Source of the DNA: Podarcis raffonei
Taxonomy: Eukaryota > Chordata > Lepidosauria > Squamata > Lacertidae
Reading direction: 5' to 3'
Assembly (NCBI RefSeq): GCF_027172205.1
Contig: NC_070614.1
Location: forward strand, 50,284,001-50,348,000
DNA length: 64,000 nucleotides
The position numbers and the translations under genes were made by a program. Shown here in pieces: positions 1 through 12,700 of the stretch; the stretch's first letter is position 1, and each line of letters starts with the position of its first letter. The notes below the pieces were generated by a model. It searched no databases and was not told where the DNA came from. It saw nothing but the letters and a program-made list of their open reading frames with translations.

Positions 1-127
1 TCGATTTTCTTGTGTTACGAAACAAACAAATAAGCGAAGGAAAGTACAATTGGGGGAAAGGAGAAGGGAGAGAGAGATGAGGGGCCATCGTTCTTTCATT
101 GCCTGTCGTCTAGAACCTGATGGTCAA

Positions 128-190
128 GTTGGAAGGTGCCCCTGAAGGTCATCCAGTCCAACCCCCTGCAATGCAGGAATCTCGGCCAGA
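128..190 (-). mobile_element. CR1-type 3' end fragment
   Basis: AAGTTGGAAGGTGCCCCTGA...TCCAGTCCAACCCCCTGCAATG. The rest of 1-717 is NOP9 intron with no other gene seen. Confidence -1.
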
Positions 191-717
191 TCATACACGA
201 CAAGCAGCCACAAAACCCACAAGGGAAGAGAGCCCGTGCCTTGTTTCCGTTTGCAGGATTGAAAATGCAAAGGGGCGTTCCAAAATGTGATTTCCCCCCC
301 CCGCCCCCAACTTGCTTTGTGAAGTCATTTTAAGTCTGTTCCACAGCTGTGGGCCTCTTTTTGCCTTATTATGGTCTGCATGCATAGATCAGAGTGCAAA
401 ACCTTGGTCTTAAAAGACGAGAGACCCCAGATTACGTTTGCAAAAATGAACAGACGTGTTTGAGGGAGCTGAAGAACGCTGGCGTGAGATGGGCTGTACT
501 CTTAGACGATGTAGCTTTGCTTTTTACTCTGTTGGGGCATCTTGTCTAGTTGCATTGCAGTTATTATTATTATATATTACTTTTCATCCTGCTCTTCTTA
601 CTCACTGTAACAAGGATGTCAGGTGTGGGTGACGGGTGGCGCCCCCACCTGCAGTATCTCCTTGCTAAAGTTTGGCAGCTAAACGTCTCCCTTCGAAATC
701 TTTTTTCCCCTCCCCAG

Positions 718-3700
718 GTTTCATCACCAACAAGTATTTCAGCCTCTGTCTCCAGGTGGCGCTGGAGGTCTTGCACCGGAAGCTGCCAGCGGACTGCTCG
801 GAGCTGTGCCACTCGATGATTGGCTACTTGAGCTCCCGCAATGTGTCTCCTGGGCAGAGGTAAGCGCTCTGATTGGCCGCGGGCGGTGATGGTGGGAGGA
901 GACTTGGAAGCTGCTGCTGTTCCTTTTTAAAGAGATTTCTATTAGATTTTCATAACTTTAACCAATGAATTTCAAATCTGTTACACATTCCTCTTATAAT
1001 TTGACTTCATACCTTGCCATCCATGCTGTTTTTATACCCATCCCTTTGTTTTTTTTAAAAAAATATTTATTAAATTTTCCAATTTTTTAAACAAACAAAA
1101 ACAGAACAAACAAAAACATTAAAAAAGACATATAGTTCATAAAACGTACTTTTCCATAACAAATTTCTCAGACCTCCCCATACTTCTCCTCCTCGCATTC
1201 CAATTAAGATTATTTGTTCAGCAAATCCTTCATTTAAAGCATTACAGCTTATATTATTACCTTATTTTTCAAACCCTTTTTTCCCATCTATATTCCTCTA
1301 TATCCTTACAGCTAGAAACCACTCAATTTCAATCCAACACCATTCAACATTCCTTAATTTTACAATATTTCTGTAAATAGTCCTTAAATTTTTTCCAATC
1401 TTCTACTGCCGGCTCTTCTCCCTGGTCACGGATTCTGCTCGTCATTTCTGCCAATACCCATCCCTTTGGTATTCCTCATAATATTCTGCATTTCATCTAA
1501 TATACGTTCCTCTAGTTCATATATCTTCCCGTTGCTCAAATTTCAAATCCTGCCTGTGATTTCGTTTGGAAGCTGCCGCTGCTGTTCTGGGTGGATTTTG
1601 AACACAGGATAATAGAATCACAGAATCGTAGACTTGGAAGTGGCGCAAGGATCATCTAGTCCAACCCCTAACAATGCAGGCATCTCGCCCCGTAGTCCCC
1701 CTTCCAATTTGAAACCATACTGGACCCTGCTTAGTTCTGCAAACATGTGAGCAGTTTTACTGCTGCACCCACTAGATAATAATGATAATTTCATTATTCA
1801 TACCCTGCCCATCTGGCTGGGTTGGAGTGGAGGTGTCCTGCCTTCTAGCAAACTTGCGGGGACTCCGTTTAAAAAGAAGTAAACTTACAGGGGCATGTTG
1901 TGATTGTCCAGATTGCAACTACGAAATATTACCCACCAGCACCTCCTGTTGTTCGCTGTAGATTCTCTGGGCAGCGTGGTGTAGTGGTTAGAGGGCCTTG
2001 CCTTCTATATCTCCCAAAACTGGTTTGAAGTCCGCATTGGGATAACGGTTTCATGATATTGGACCTGGCGATATATCGCCAGTCACGATGTGTGTGCGCT
2101 ATGCAAAAATCACGATGCGGGAAAAGCCAGCCAGCGCTTCTCTCAATTCCTGCAGCCCCTGCTAATTCTTCTGGCTCTCCTCTCCCCTGGCTCCTGCAGG
2201 GGACAGCGAACCACAAGAGCAGGTGCTGATGAAAGCAGCTGCCGAGAACTGCCCTCGGACGCCATGCGGTTCTTGCTTTAAGTACAGTGGTACCTTGGTT
2301 CTCAAACTTAATCCGTTCTGGAAGTCTGTTCCAAAACCAAAGCGTTCCAAAACCAAGGCACGCTTTCCCATAGAAAGTAATGCAAAACGGATTAATCCGT
2401 TCCAGACTTTTTTAAAAACAACCCCTAAAACAGACATTTAACATGAATGTTACAATCTAACATGAATGTTACAACCATCGTTCCATAAAATTAAAGCACT
2501 AAACAATGTACTGCACAATCAGTCACACAATCAGTCAGCAGCTGAACTGGGTTCCACACAGTCACAAGAAAAAGAGAGCCACGAAAACACAAAATAAATA
2601 GCAAAAACAGACAGACCTCAGCGTAACACTCAAAAAGGAAGTGTGGCACTCAAATCGGAAGCGTAACACTCAAAACGGAGCATGTTCGGCTTCCGAAAAA
2701 AGTTCGCAAACTGGAACACTTCTGGGTTTGCCGTGTTTGGGTGCCAAGTTGTTTGAGAACCAAGGCGTTTGAGAACCAAGGTACCACTGTATACGATAGG
2801 TGCCAATCTGGTTGAGGGAAATGCCAGTTGATTTGGCTCCAGGCTTCTTGCTGGGGTTCCTGCTCCCCCTTCCTTTCTCCCATGAAAAAAATGAACGGGT
2901 GTTATCTGCTTCTGAGTTAAACAAAAAATCATGCCCTGTTGTTTAAGCCTCTTTCCTCCCTTCTTCCCTCTTGTACATGTGTGCCTTTGTCTCCCTGTGC
3001 CAATGCTTTTCCCTTCTGCATTTGTTTTTGTGCACATTTTGTTTTTGTGTTGGTGCCTCTTCCTTGTCTCTCTCCTCCTTTGTGAGCCTGTGTGGAACTG
3101 CCTGTCTCCCTCCCCATTTTCTCCTCCTTACCCTTCCTCTCTCCCCAATTTCCCCTTCACCCAGTGCTGGATTTACATATAAGCTAAACAAGCTGCAGCT
3201 TAGGGCCTCACTCTCTTGGGGGCCCCCAAAAGAATTTAAAGGAAAAAACCAACGATGTACATTTCCAAAATATAAGATATAAAACAAAACCTACTGCAGC
3301 AACAGTGTTTTATGTTATGAAAGCTCCTCTGATGTAAGCCAGGCATAGGCAAAATCTGCCCTGCAGATGTTTTAGGACTACAACTCCCATCATCCCTAGC
3401 TAACAGGAGCAGTGGTCAGGGATGATGGGAATTGTAGTCCCAAAACATCTGGAGGGCCGAGTTTGCCTACGCCTGATGTAAGTCATGGGCCCCGCCTGCT
3501 AGCCCGCTCCCTAAAATATCACTGGTTTGCTCCTTTCTATATATAGGGTGTCTACATTCTGCAAATGGCTTGAGATACCTATTACCGTACTTTTCGCCCC
3601 ATAGGGCGCACTGGCCCATAGGGCGCACCTAGTTTTTTTGGGGGGAAATAAAGGGAAAAAATTTTATTCCCCCCCCCCAGGCGCGGGGCTGGGGCGGGGG

Positions 3701-6700
3701 AAGCCCGAACTTCCCCCAGCCCCCGCAGCTCTCCGCAAGCCGTGGGAGCCCAGCGCGAAGTTGCGCCGGGCTCCCACGGCTTGCGGAGAGATGCACGAAG
3801 CTCGAAGCCTGGGGCGCGCGAGCTCAGCTCGCTCCAGGCTTCGGGATGCAGAGGAAGACCCTTCTGTTCCTCCTCCAGCTTCGCAGCACAAGTGCGTGGC
3901 TGAAGGAGGACAGGCGGGCGCAGTTCTCCCACCTCCCGCAGAAGCCGTGCGCTCTTTAAAAGGGCTGCGCGGCTTCTACTGGCTTTTCTACGAGGTGGGG
4001 GAATTCCCCCACCTCCCGCAGAATCCGCACGCTCTTTAAAAGTGCTGTGTGGCTTCTTTAAAAGGGCTGTGCGGCTTCTACTGGCTTTTCTACGAGGTGG
4101 GGGATTCCCGCACCTCCCGCAGAAGCCCCGTGCTCTTTAAAGGGTGCGTGGCTCCTGTGGGCTTTTCTACGAGGTGGGAGAAGGGACTGATGTGGCCAGC
4201 CTCGGAGCTTGTGTGCGGTTCTTGGGGGCTTTTCCCGCCTGCCTCCCCCCTGCATTCGCCCCATAGGACGCACACACATTTCCCCTTCATTTTTGGAGGG
4301 GGAAAAGTGCGTCTTATAGGGCGAAAAATACGGTAGGTCCATAAATTACCATATAGGATATATTAAAAAAAACACACAAAAAAAACAGCGACAATTTGTT
4401 GTTGACAAAGGACAGCTGGACATATAAAGGGCCCCATTACCTTCAGTAGCTTAGGGCCTCATCTAACCTAAATCCAGCCCTGCCTTCGCCCCTTTGCTTT
4501 CTCACACATTGGTTCCCACAACCCTATACTTTTGTCATTGTTATCGTTCTGCATTTTTCTTCTTTCCCATTCCCACCGGCGAAAATGAAAAGGGGGGGGG
4601 GGAATTGTTCTTATTTTTATTTTCTGGTCGTGTTTACGTTGTTGGTTCCCCTTAAACAGCTCCCCCCCCCATATTAAAAAGGCAGGTTTTATGATTATTC
4701 TTATTTAAAGGCTATATCTTGGCTTCCTTGCTCTCCCTTCTTCTCCCCCTTTGATAAAAAGGGAGAGATTGGTGGGGTGAGGGTTTTGGGGGAGGCCTTC
4801 TGTGTCACGATAGGGGGAGATGGAGGGGGGAGGAAGGTTGAACTGGCTGCCTTATGCTGAAATGGGAGGCTGGGTAGTTGAGAGGCGAGAACGATATGGA
4901 AGGTGTTTGTTGGTAAGCAGTGGGAGCAAATGCATGTCTTCTCAGAAGCAAGCCCTGCTAAATTCAATGGGGCTTACTCCCGGGAAAGTAGAAGTAGATT
5001 TAGTTGAACATAGTGGAACTTACTCACTTGGCCTTCTTAGTGGGGAACAGGGTGGATTTGATTTAAATCAAATCGATTTAAATCACTAGTCAGTAAGACT
5101 TGATTTACATCATTTTATTTTTTTTACTGAATGGTTCATTCTTGCTGGTATCATCTTAATATTTACAACCAGAGGAAAGTTTCATTTTTGGAATAATAAA
5201 TTTTTAGAGTAGTTTTTACAGTTATATAAAAAAATCACAGATCTGGCTATACTATCAGAAATACACAGACCGATAATTATGAAATTATTGTGAGGTTTGA
5301 TTCCCGGTAGTTGACTGTTTATATTTGGACAACTTTTCTGCTGTGCTTTATTGGAAGGAGAAAAACAATCATTTCCTTAATAACAATTTAAACATTTTAT
5401 TTAACTAAAACAATAACATTATAGCATATGTATCCATGTTTGTTAACTGAAGTGGTTAAACAGTTTTTTTTTTAATTGACAGAGTTTTAGCACACGTGAG
5501 AAACTTTTTAAAAATCCTTATTTCCTGATGAATATATTGCTTTTGGACTATAACTTGATTGGAAAACTGTCTTTAGAAAGATTTTTTCCTCCAAAAGCAT
5601 TTTATTTAAAAAAAATCGATTTTAATTTTAAAAAATCTGATAAAGAAAATAATAATCTGATTTTTAAAATAATAATAATTGATTTTTATCCACCTTGGTG
5701 GGGAAGCAGATGCAGCTTGCCACTAGTAAATTACTAATTGTTAATCCTATGGAAGTTTAACATTTTTACTAAATCAGCCACTTTCCAAATTTTAAATTTG
5801 CCTCTCAAACCGCACAGAACATTAAATCTTCAGTGGTGCTGTTGAAGCGTGCTATCATTGAGTTAATTTCCATAGAATTATGTGCGTCCAGTTTAGATTT
5901 TTTACTTTTGTTCAATATTTCCCCAGATTAATTGCGTTCACTATGACTCATCGCCGTACTTTGGAACGCCCCGAATACCACCATCTGGTAGGCAAGCCTA
6001 AAACCAAAAGTCCCGTTTGGGTGCATTTTGGCTTGCCTGCTGACGAAAGCGACCGCCTGGTGGTTCACAATATCGCCATTTGTAAAATATGTTTGCATTC
6101 CGTATCGGTGAAGGGCGGAAACACCACCAATCTCACTAGCCACCTCAAGCTGCACCACCCCCAGAAATTTAAGGAGCTGCCGTCTTCATCGGCGGGCATT
6201 TCTGATCATTCGTGTAACAATGCTGACGACCCTCCGGCTGCAGCAGCAGCAGCGGTCAGCACCTCCGAGCCTGCCAAAACCACCGCGGAAATTCCTAGGA
6301 AACGGCAAAAAACGCTCTTGGATTTTCAGCCACTCAGTTTTGAGACCCCCCGATCTTGTAGCCAGGCCATCACAGAATACCTGGCTACCTGCATGCAGTC
6401 TTACAACATAGTAGACCACCCAAAATTTATCCAAATGGTCAACACCCTGAACCCAAGGTACCAGTTGCCCAGCAGAAAATACTTTGCAACCAAAGGCGTT
6501 CCGACGCTGTACAACGACACGGTGGAGAAAATGAGGAGGGAAATCGGTCGGGTGAAGGAGAGCGAGCTGGTCATCACTACCGATTGCTGGACGTCGGTAG
6601 GAGGCACACCGTTTTTGGCCGTGACGGTCCATTTCATTTCAGACGAGTGGAAACTGATCAACGCTTTCTTGGGCTGCAAGCACTTTCTGAAGGACCACAC

Positions 6701-9700
6701 CTCCGACAACCTCTGCGAGATGCTGGCCGACACGCTGTCGGAATGGGACATAGACGTGAAGAACATCTTTTGCAGCACGACGGACGATAACGGCGCCATT
6801 CTGAAAGCGGTCCGGCAGCTGGGCTTGGAGTACATCTCTTGCTTTGCCCAGAACATCAACACCGGCGTCGGCCGAGCTTTGAACCTGACGCCGCTGCGGA
6901 GGGCGATCGTCAGGCTGAAAAGCCTGCAGAACACCATTTGCCACAGCTGGAAGATGAGACGAGACCTTGGTAAAGCCCAGGAGCTGCTTCAAATGGAGAA
7001 AGTGAGCTTGCCCAGCGCTTGCCCCACAAAATGGTGGAGCGTGCTTAAGCTCTGCCGGAGGTTTCTCGAAAACCAGCTCCCGGTTTGCAAGATGCTGATG
7101 GATTACCCGTCCAAAAAGCATTTGATGCTGGAAGGCTGCGACGTCTCGGCTGTGCAGGACTTTGTCTCTGCGGCTACCCTCCTGGAAGACATCACGACGA
7201 CTCTTAGCGGGAGCAGCTGCGTCACGGCCTCCTCCGTTCTGCCTCTCTATAGGCAAATTAAGAAGCGTCTCCAGCCTGAGGAGGGAGACAGCACGCTCTT
7301 GCAGGACATTAAACAAGAGATTTTGGGCGCGCTGTCGGAAAAGTACGAAAACGGGCCCATGGTGACCACTTTGGGCCTGGCCTCGTTGTGCGACCCCAGG
7401 TTTCGCCTGCGTTTCTTGGAGTCCCCAGAGGCCATCAGGCAGGAGGCCATACAAAAGATGGCCGACTTGCACGCTGGTAGCCTGTCTGAGGAGCCAGACA
7501 CTCAGCCTGATACACCCAAAAAGGAAGGGTTGGCGAAAATTTTCGATTTGGAGGAAGAGGAGGACCTTTCGGGGGATGGATTTGAACCGCTGTCCGTCTT
7601 GAAAGCAGAAAAAGAGCTGAAAGGCTACATGGCGATGCCGAGAGTGAACTTTGATGATTCCCCACTGATGTGGTGGAAGACGAATGAGGCGTTCTTCCCA
7701 ATGTTGAAGGTGCTCGCAAGGAGGTTTTTGGCTATCCCGGGGACGAGTGTGTCTTCCGAAAGTGTGTTCAGTACGGCCGGCAACGTTCTCCAGAAACAGA
7801 AGTCGTCTCTCTTGCCGGAGAACGCCGAAATGCAAATCTTCCTGGCGAAAAATATAAATTTCGTTTGACAAGGTTTTCCACCCCCCCTCTGTTAAAATTT
7901 ATCCAGGTTTACGAAAGAAAACGAACAAAACAGTCAAATAACTGGTGTTGTGGGCTGTATATGCACATTCAGCTAAAACTCTATACTTGAAATACCGAAA
8001 AGTGTGACGCAGAATTGGCTTTTCCCCCCTTGTTCAGCAATGTAGTTGAATTGTTAGGGAGCGTTTTCTCACCTTGCCTTTGATCTCTATGCTGCTAACT
8101 CTTTAATTTTAGAGAAAATGTGCTGGTTAAAAAAATTATCAGTGCTGTGAAATAACTGTTGTAACAGTATGCTAAAGGTAAGTAAAAATGTATGCATTTT
8201 GGACCCCTAAATACCCGCAATTGCCAGGACATTCCCCTGTTTGCCTTGACAAAGCTCCATCCTTCTTTCAGCCATCATGATACACAGCGGTACCTCGGGT
8301 TACAGACGTTTCAGGTTACAGCTTCCGCTAACCCAGAAATAGTGCTTCAGGTTAAGAACTTTGCTTCAGGATGAGAACAGAAATCGTGCTCCGGCGGCGC
8401 AGCGGCAGCAGCAGGAGGCCCCATTACCTAAAGTGGTGCTTCAGGTTAAGAACAGTTTCAAGTTAAAAACGGACCTCCAGAACGAATTAAGTACATAACC
8501 CGAGGTACCACTGTATCAGTATGTTGCGATGTTTCGCTGGTGATATGTCACAGTGTTGAAAAGCAGATATTGGCCAGCCCGGCCTAGGAGCTCACCACTC
8601 TCCCTTAGCCTAACCTACCTCACGGATTATTGTGATTATTGATTGGGAGAAAGGGTGAAGGAAGCAGGTTGCAGATTTGGTTTCTTTTGAGTGACATTGA
8701 CAGCTTCCTAACACACACACACAGTGGCGCTCGATGCACCGACTGCAAAAATATATCCAGGGAAAGGGAGTTTGAAAAAACCTTTTAAAATTGTTTTGGA
8801 GGTTTAATCTGAAATTAGGATGGATTTAAGCTGGTTGGGGTCTCTGATATCTTCTCTCTTCCATCGTGGATGTCAGCTTCCATATGCATGTTGTGGGTTA
8901 TCAATGCTGTTGCTGCAAGTTTGTCACGGCCTTCCGCTAGAACAATGAACTTAAAAACTAAACTCTGTATCTTTTTTCAGGGACTGCTAAAAGCGTGTCT
9001 TGTTCAGGCAACCCTGCCCAGATAATGTAGGATGCCGACACTGTTTTAATCTGGTTCTTCAGCTTGTGGTTGACTTCCAGTTACTTTTGAGAGTTTTGTA
9101 GCTTTTGAATTTCCTTGTTTTTTTCCTGTAAACCACTATGACTTTGTTTGTTTTTTAAAAACAACAACAACAACCAAGCTGTATATATATATATATAATT
9201 TTATCAAATAAATAAATACCAATGGGGAGCAAATAAAACCAACAAATAAATTTACCCCTTCTCCTGTCTTGCCTCCTTTTTACTGGCTCTGGGGGGGGCT
9301 AGAGGGTGGGCTTTGGGACTTTTCAAGGTGTCGGGGGGATGGGGACGTGGTTAAGGAAGCAGCGTGAACTGGCCTGGGACTTCTCTGACTGGGGGACATC
9401 TTTCTCTCTCAGCCCCCTCCTGGTGTTTCTGAAGGATGCCACTTGCAGCCGGGTGCTGGACAAGGTCCTGGAAGTGTCTGACCGGAAAGCCTTGCTCTCC
9501 TTCTATAAGGCCCACATGAAAGGGCAGCTTCACGTCCTGGCAGCCCACAAGGTGGCCAACTTCACCTTGCAGCGGCTCATCCAGGCAGCCTCCAGGAAAC
9601 TGGTGAGTGACAGCCCTTGCGGCCACCATGGGGGGGTTGGGGGGGGACTGATCAAACCCGTGCCAGCCATCAACATGCAGACCAGCAGGAAGATTTGCCC

Positions 9701-12700
9701 TTGGGGTGTGTGTGTGTGTGTGTGTGTGTGGTTGGTCGGTTTGGGATATTTGCCACATCCTGTTGGGAGTTTTTCTAGGCAACCCAAAACCCTTCCAAGT
9801 ACCTTGGTTCTCGAACAAATTGGCTCCTGAACAAATCGGCTCCTGAACACCGCAAACCCAGAAGCAAGTGTTCCGGTTTGCGAATGTTTTCCGGAAGCCG
9901 AACATCCGACGCGGCTTCCGATTGAGTGCAGGAAGCTCCTGCAGCCAATCGGAAGCCGCGCCTTGGTTTCCGAACCGTTTCGGGAGTCGAACGGACTCCC
10001 GGACCGGAGTAAGTTTGATGGTACCACTGTACCAGGCCCCGTTGTAGCAAAGTAAACACACGGCTTCCAAGCGCTTAGGAGTCCCAAGTCTAGCACGGAG
10101 TGTAAGAAACAAATTGCAGGAAATGTTTGAATACAGACAGAAGTATTTCCCGTCGTTCTTAAGCGTAGGTCACAGTCTGTACATAAATCAATCAGAGTCC
10201 TGATAAGAGGTTCAACTTAAAAGCTTCGGGCTCAACCCAAAAGCTGCCAGACCCCCTCTCTCCTTATCTTCACAGTACGATAGCAGAGTTCAGACTAAAC
10301 TTCTCTCTCTGTCCAGTTCGGAAACTGTGTGTGTTTAGAAAGCGTTCTTCCGAGTGTCCTTGCAGCTGCTGTAAGCAAACCGGCTTGGCGCCGCTTCTGG
10401 AAACTTCACACAGTTTAATGTACACAGGCTGTCATTTCCGAGAATGAATGACGCTCGTCCCAACCTGTTTCCCCTACAGAAAACCACAAATGTGCAAGGT
10501 TACATTGGGGGCTTAGTAGTTTAGGGCCGTAGCAACCTTTCTGAGTCCATGGTTCATTTGACCACCAATCACATTGTTTCTGCGGCTCCCCTGCGGAAGC
10601 CACTTACACTGGGGTCAAGTTACACGTCAGCGGAGTATTTCCCTGTTCCGCCCTGTCCCTTTTCGACTGGAACCCGAGCGATGCTGCTGCTGTGCGGGGC
10701 TGAGCCGACAAACGCCACATCGCAGCCCCAGCCTGCCTTGGCCGAAATTGGTGTGCGCTAGGGGTGTGGGGTGGAGAGGGCAAAACGAGATTAAGATCGG
10801 AAGCAGAACTACTTGTTATCGCACAGAAGAAAAGCGAAAAGCACAGCACATACATGCAGATACGGTCAACCTAGCGGCAGCTAGACTGGTGACTGGGAGT
10901 GGCCACATAAACACCGGTCCTGAGAGATCTGCATTGGCTCCCAGTACGTTTCCGAGCACAATTCAGAGTGTTGGTGCTGACCTTTAAAGCCCTAAACGGC
11001 CTCGGTCCTGTATACCTGAAGGAGCGTCTCCACCCCCATCATTCAACCCGGACACTAAGATCCAGTGCCGAGGCCTTCTGGCGGTTCCCTCATTGCGAGA
11101 AGTGAGGTTGCAGGGAACCAGACAGAGGGCCTTCTCAGTAGTGGTGCCCGCCCTGTGGAACGCCCTCCCTTCAGATGTGAAGGAAATAAGCAGCTATCCT
11201 ATCTTTAAAAGACACCTGAAGGCAGCCCTGTTCAGGGAAGTTTTTAATATTTAATGCTGTATTGTTTTTAACACTTGATTGGAAGCCGCCCAGAGTGGCT
11301 GGGGAAACTCAACCAGATGGGCGGGGTATAAATAAAGCTGTCCCCATAAAGCTAGGTGGCTGTTAAGGTGGAGGGGGGGGGGTTGCCTAGGAAGAATGGG
11401 GAGAGGCATGTAGAAGGAGAGAGAAAGACAGAAGACGCTCTTCACTTTCAGGGTTATTTTTAATTCCCTCCATATAGAGCACACACATCCATCAAGCTCC
11501 TTTGTTATTTTCTTGCATTTCTCAAGCCCTCTGTGTAACACTAAAGAACTGTTTGTTACTGAAGCTGCGGAGGATTTTTGGTGGCGGGAAGATTTTAATA
11601 ATAATAATAATAAAAATAAAAATAAAACAACTTTATTTATATCCCGCCCTCCCCAGCTGAAGCCGGGCTCAGAGCGGCTAACAACAGTAAAACATTCTAA
11701 AATCATTTCATTATAAAATTAATTCCAATCAAATTAATGGCAACCATTGGGCTAGAAGTTCTGTGAGGATTGCCAAAGGAGGGAGTCAGGCTGTGCCCTG
11801 GCCAAAGGCCTGGTGGAACAGCTCTGTCTTGCAGGCCCTGCGGAAAGATGTCCAGTCCCGCAGGGCCCTAGTCTCTTGTGACAGAGCGTTCCACCAAGTC
11901 GGGGCCAGTGCTGAAAAGGCCCTGGCTCTGGTTGAGGCCAGCCTAACTTCCCTGTGTGGCCTGGGACCTTCAAGATGTTTTTATTTGAAGACCATAAGTT
12001 CCTCTGTGGGACATACCAGGAGAGGCGCTCCCATAGGTACGAGGGTCTTAGGCCGTATAGGGCTTTAAAGGTTAAAACCAGCACCTTAAACCTGATCCTG
12101 TACTCCACCGGGAGCCAGTGCAGCTGGTATAAGAAGATGAAGCTGGTATAAGAAGATGAATCAGTCACGCAAAAGTCTTTCCGCACTGTTTTTTTTTGCC
12201 ACTGTTAACGAAAGGGCAGCCCCCTCAAGTCACCTCAGGGTGCCACGGCACACTGGTTAAAAAACCAATGGTTTTGGGGACATGTGAGTAAAAGGGAACA
12301 CAAGTAAGACGGCATCTCCTCAGCTTTGGGGGTACCACGTCCCCGGGGTGCTGCACACATGTGGGAAGTCACGCATAGTGGGGAAATGCCATCTAAGAAG
12401 CCTTAAACACCCTTTAAACCTCTGGAGCCCCTTTTAAAAACCAGAAGTTCTTTCTCCTTTCTCAAACTCCCAACTCTTCACAGGCCTCAAAGCTCTGTGG
12501 TGCAGTAGCTCCTGGGATCACTTACTGTTTTCCTGCTCTTTTTGTGCCGTTTTTTTTTTTTTGCAGATTTTCCACTCTTTTTGGGCCGTTTTTGCCACCC
12601 TTGTGTCCTTTTGCAGTTTAAATGTATTTATTTCACCCATTTCCCAGTTCTGTGCATATATATAATAATATAATATATAATAATTTATTATTTATACCCC

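Larger units (their letters stand above)
3162..4482. mobile_element. hAT MITE carrying two nested elements
   Basis: Ends are CAGTGCTGGATTTA and, inverted, CAGGGCTGGATTTAGG. The 8-bp target duplication is CCTTCACC at 3154-3161 and CCTTCGCC at 4483-4490, one change apart. Elements at 3340-3475 and 3585-4333 are inserted within it. Confidence -1.

Noticed and set aside
2630-3037. 135-codon minus-strand frame
   Set aside because: Made of Tigger-like terminal sequence and low-complexity C/T-rich DNA.
6639-7871. 410-codon minus-strand frame
   Set aside because: Shadow of the hAT transposase reading frame; no family likeness.
9351-10112. 253-codon minus-strand frame
   Set aside because: It is the antisense of a NOP9 exon, a GT repeat and a Tigger-like element.
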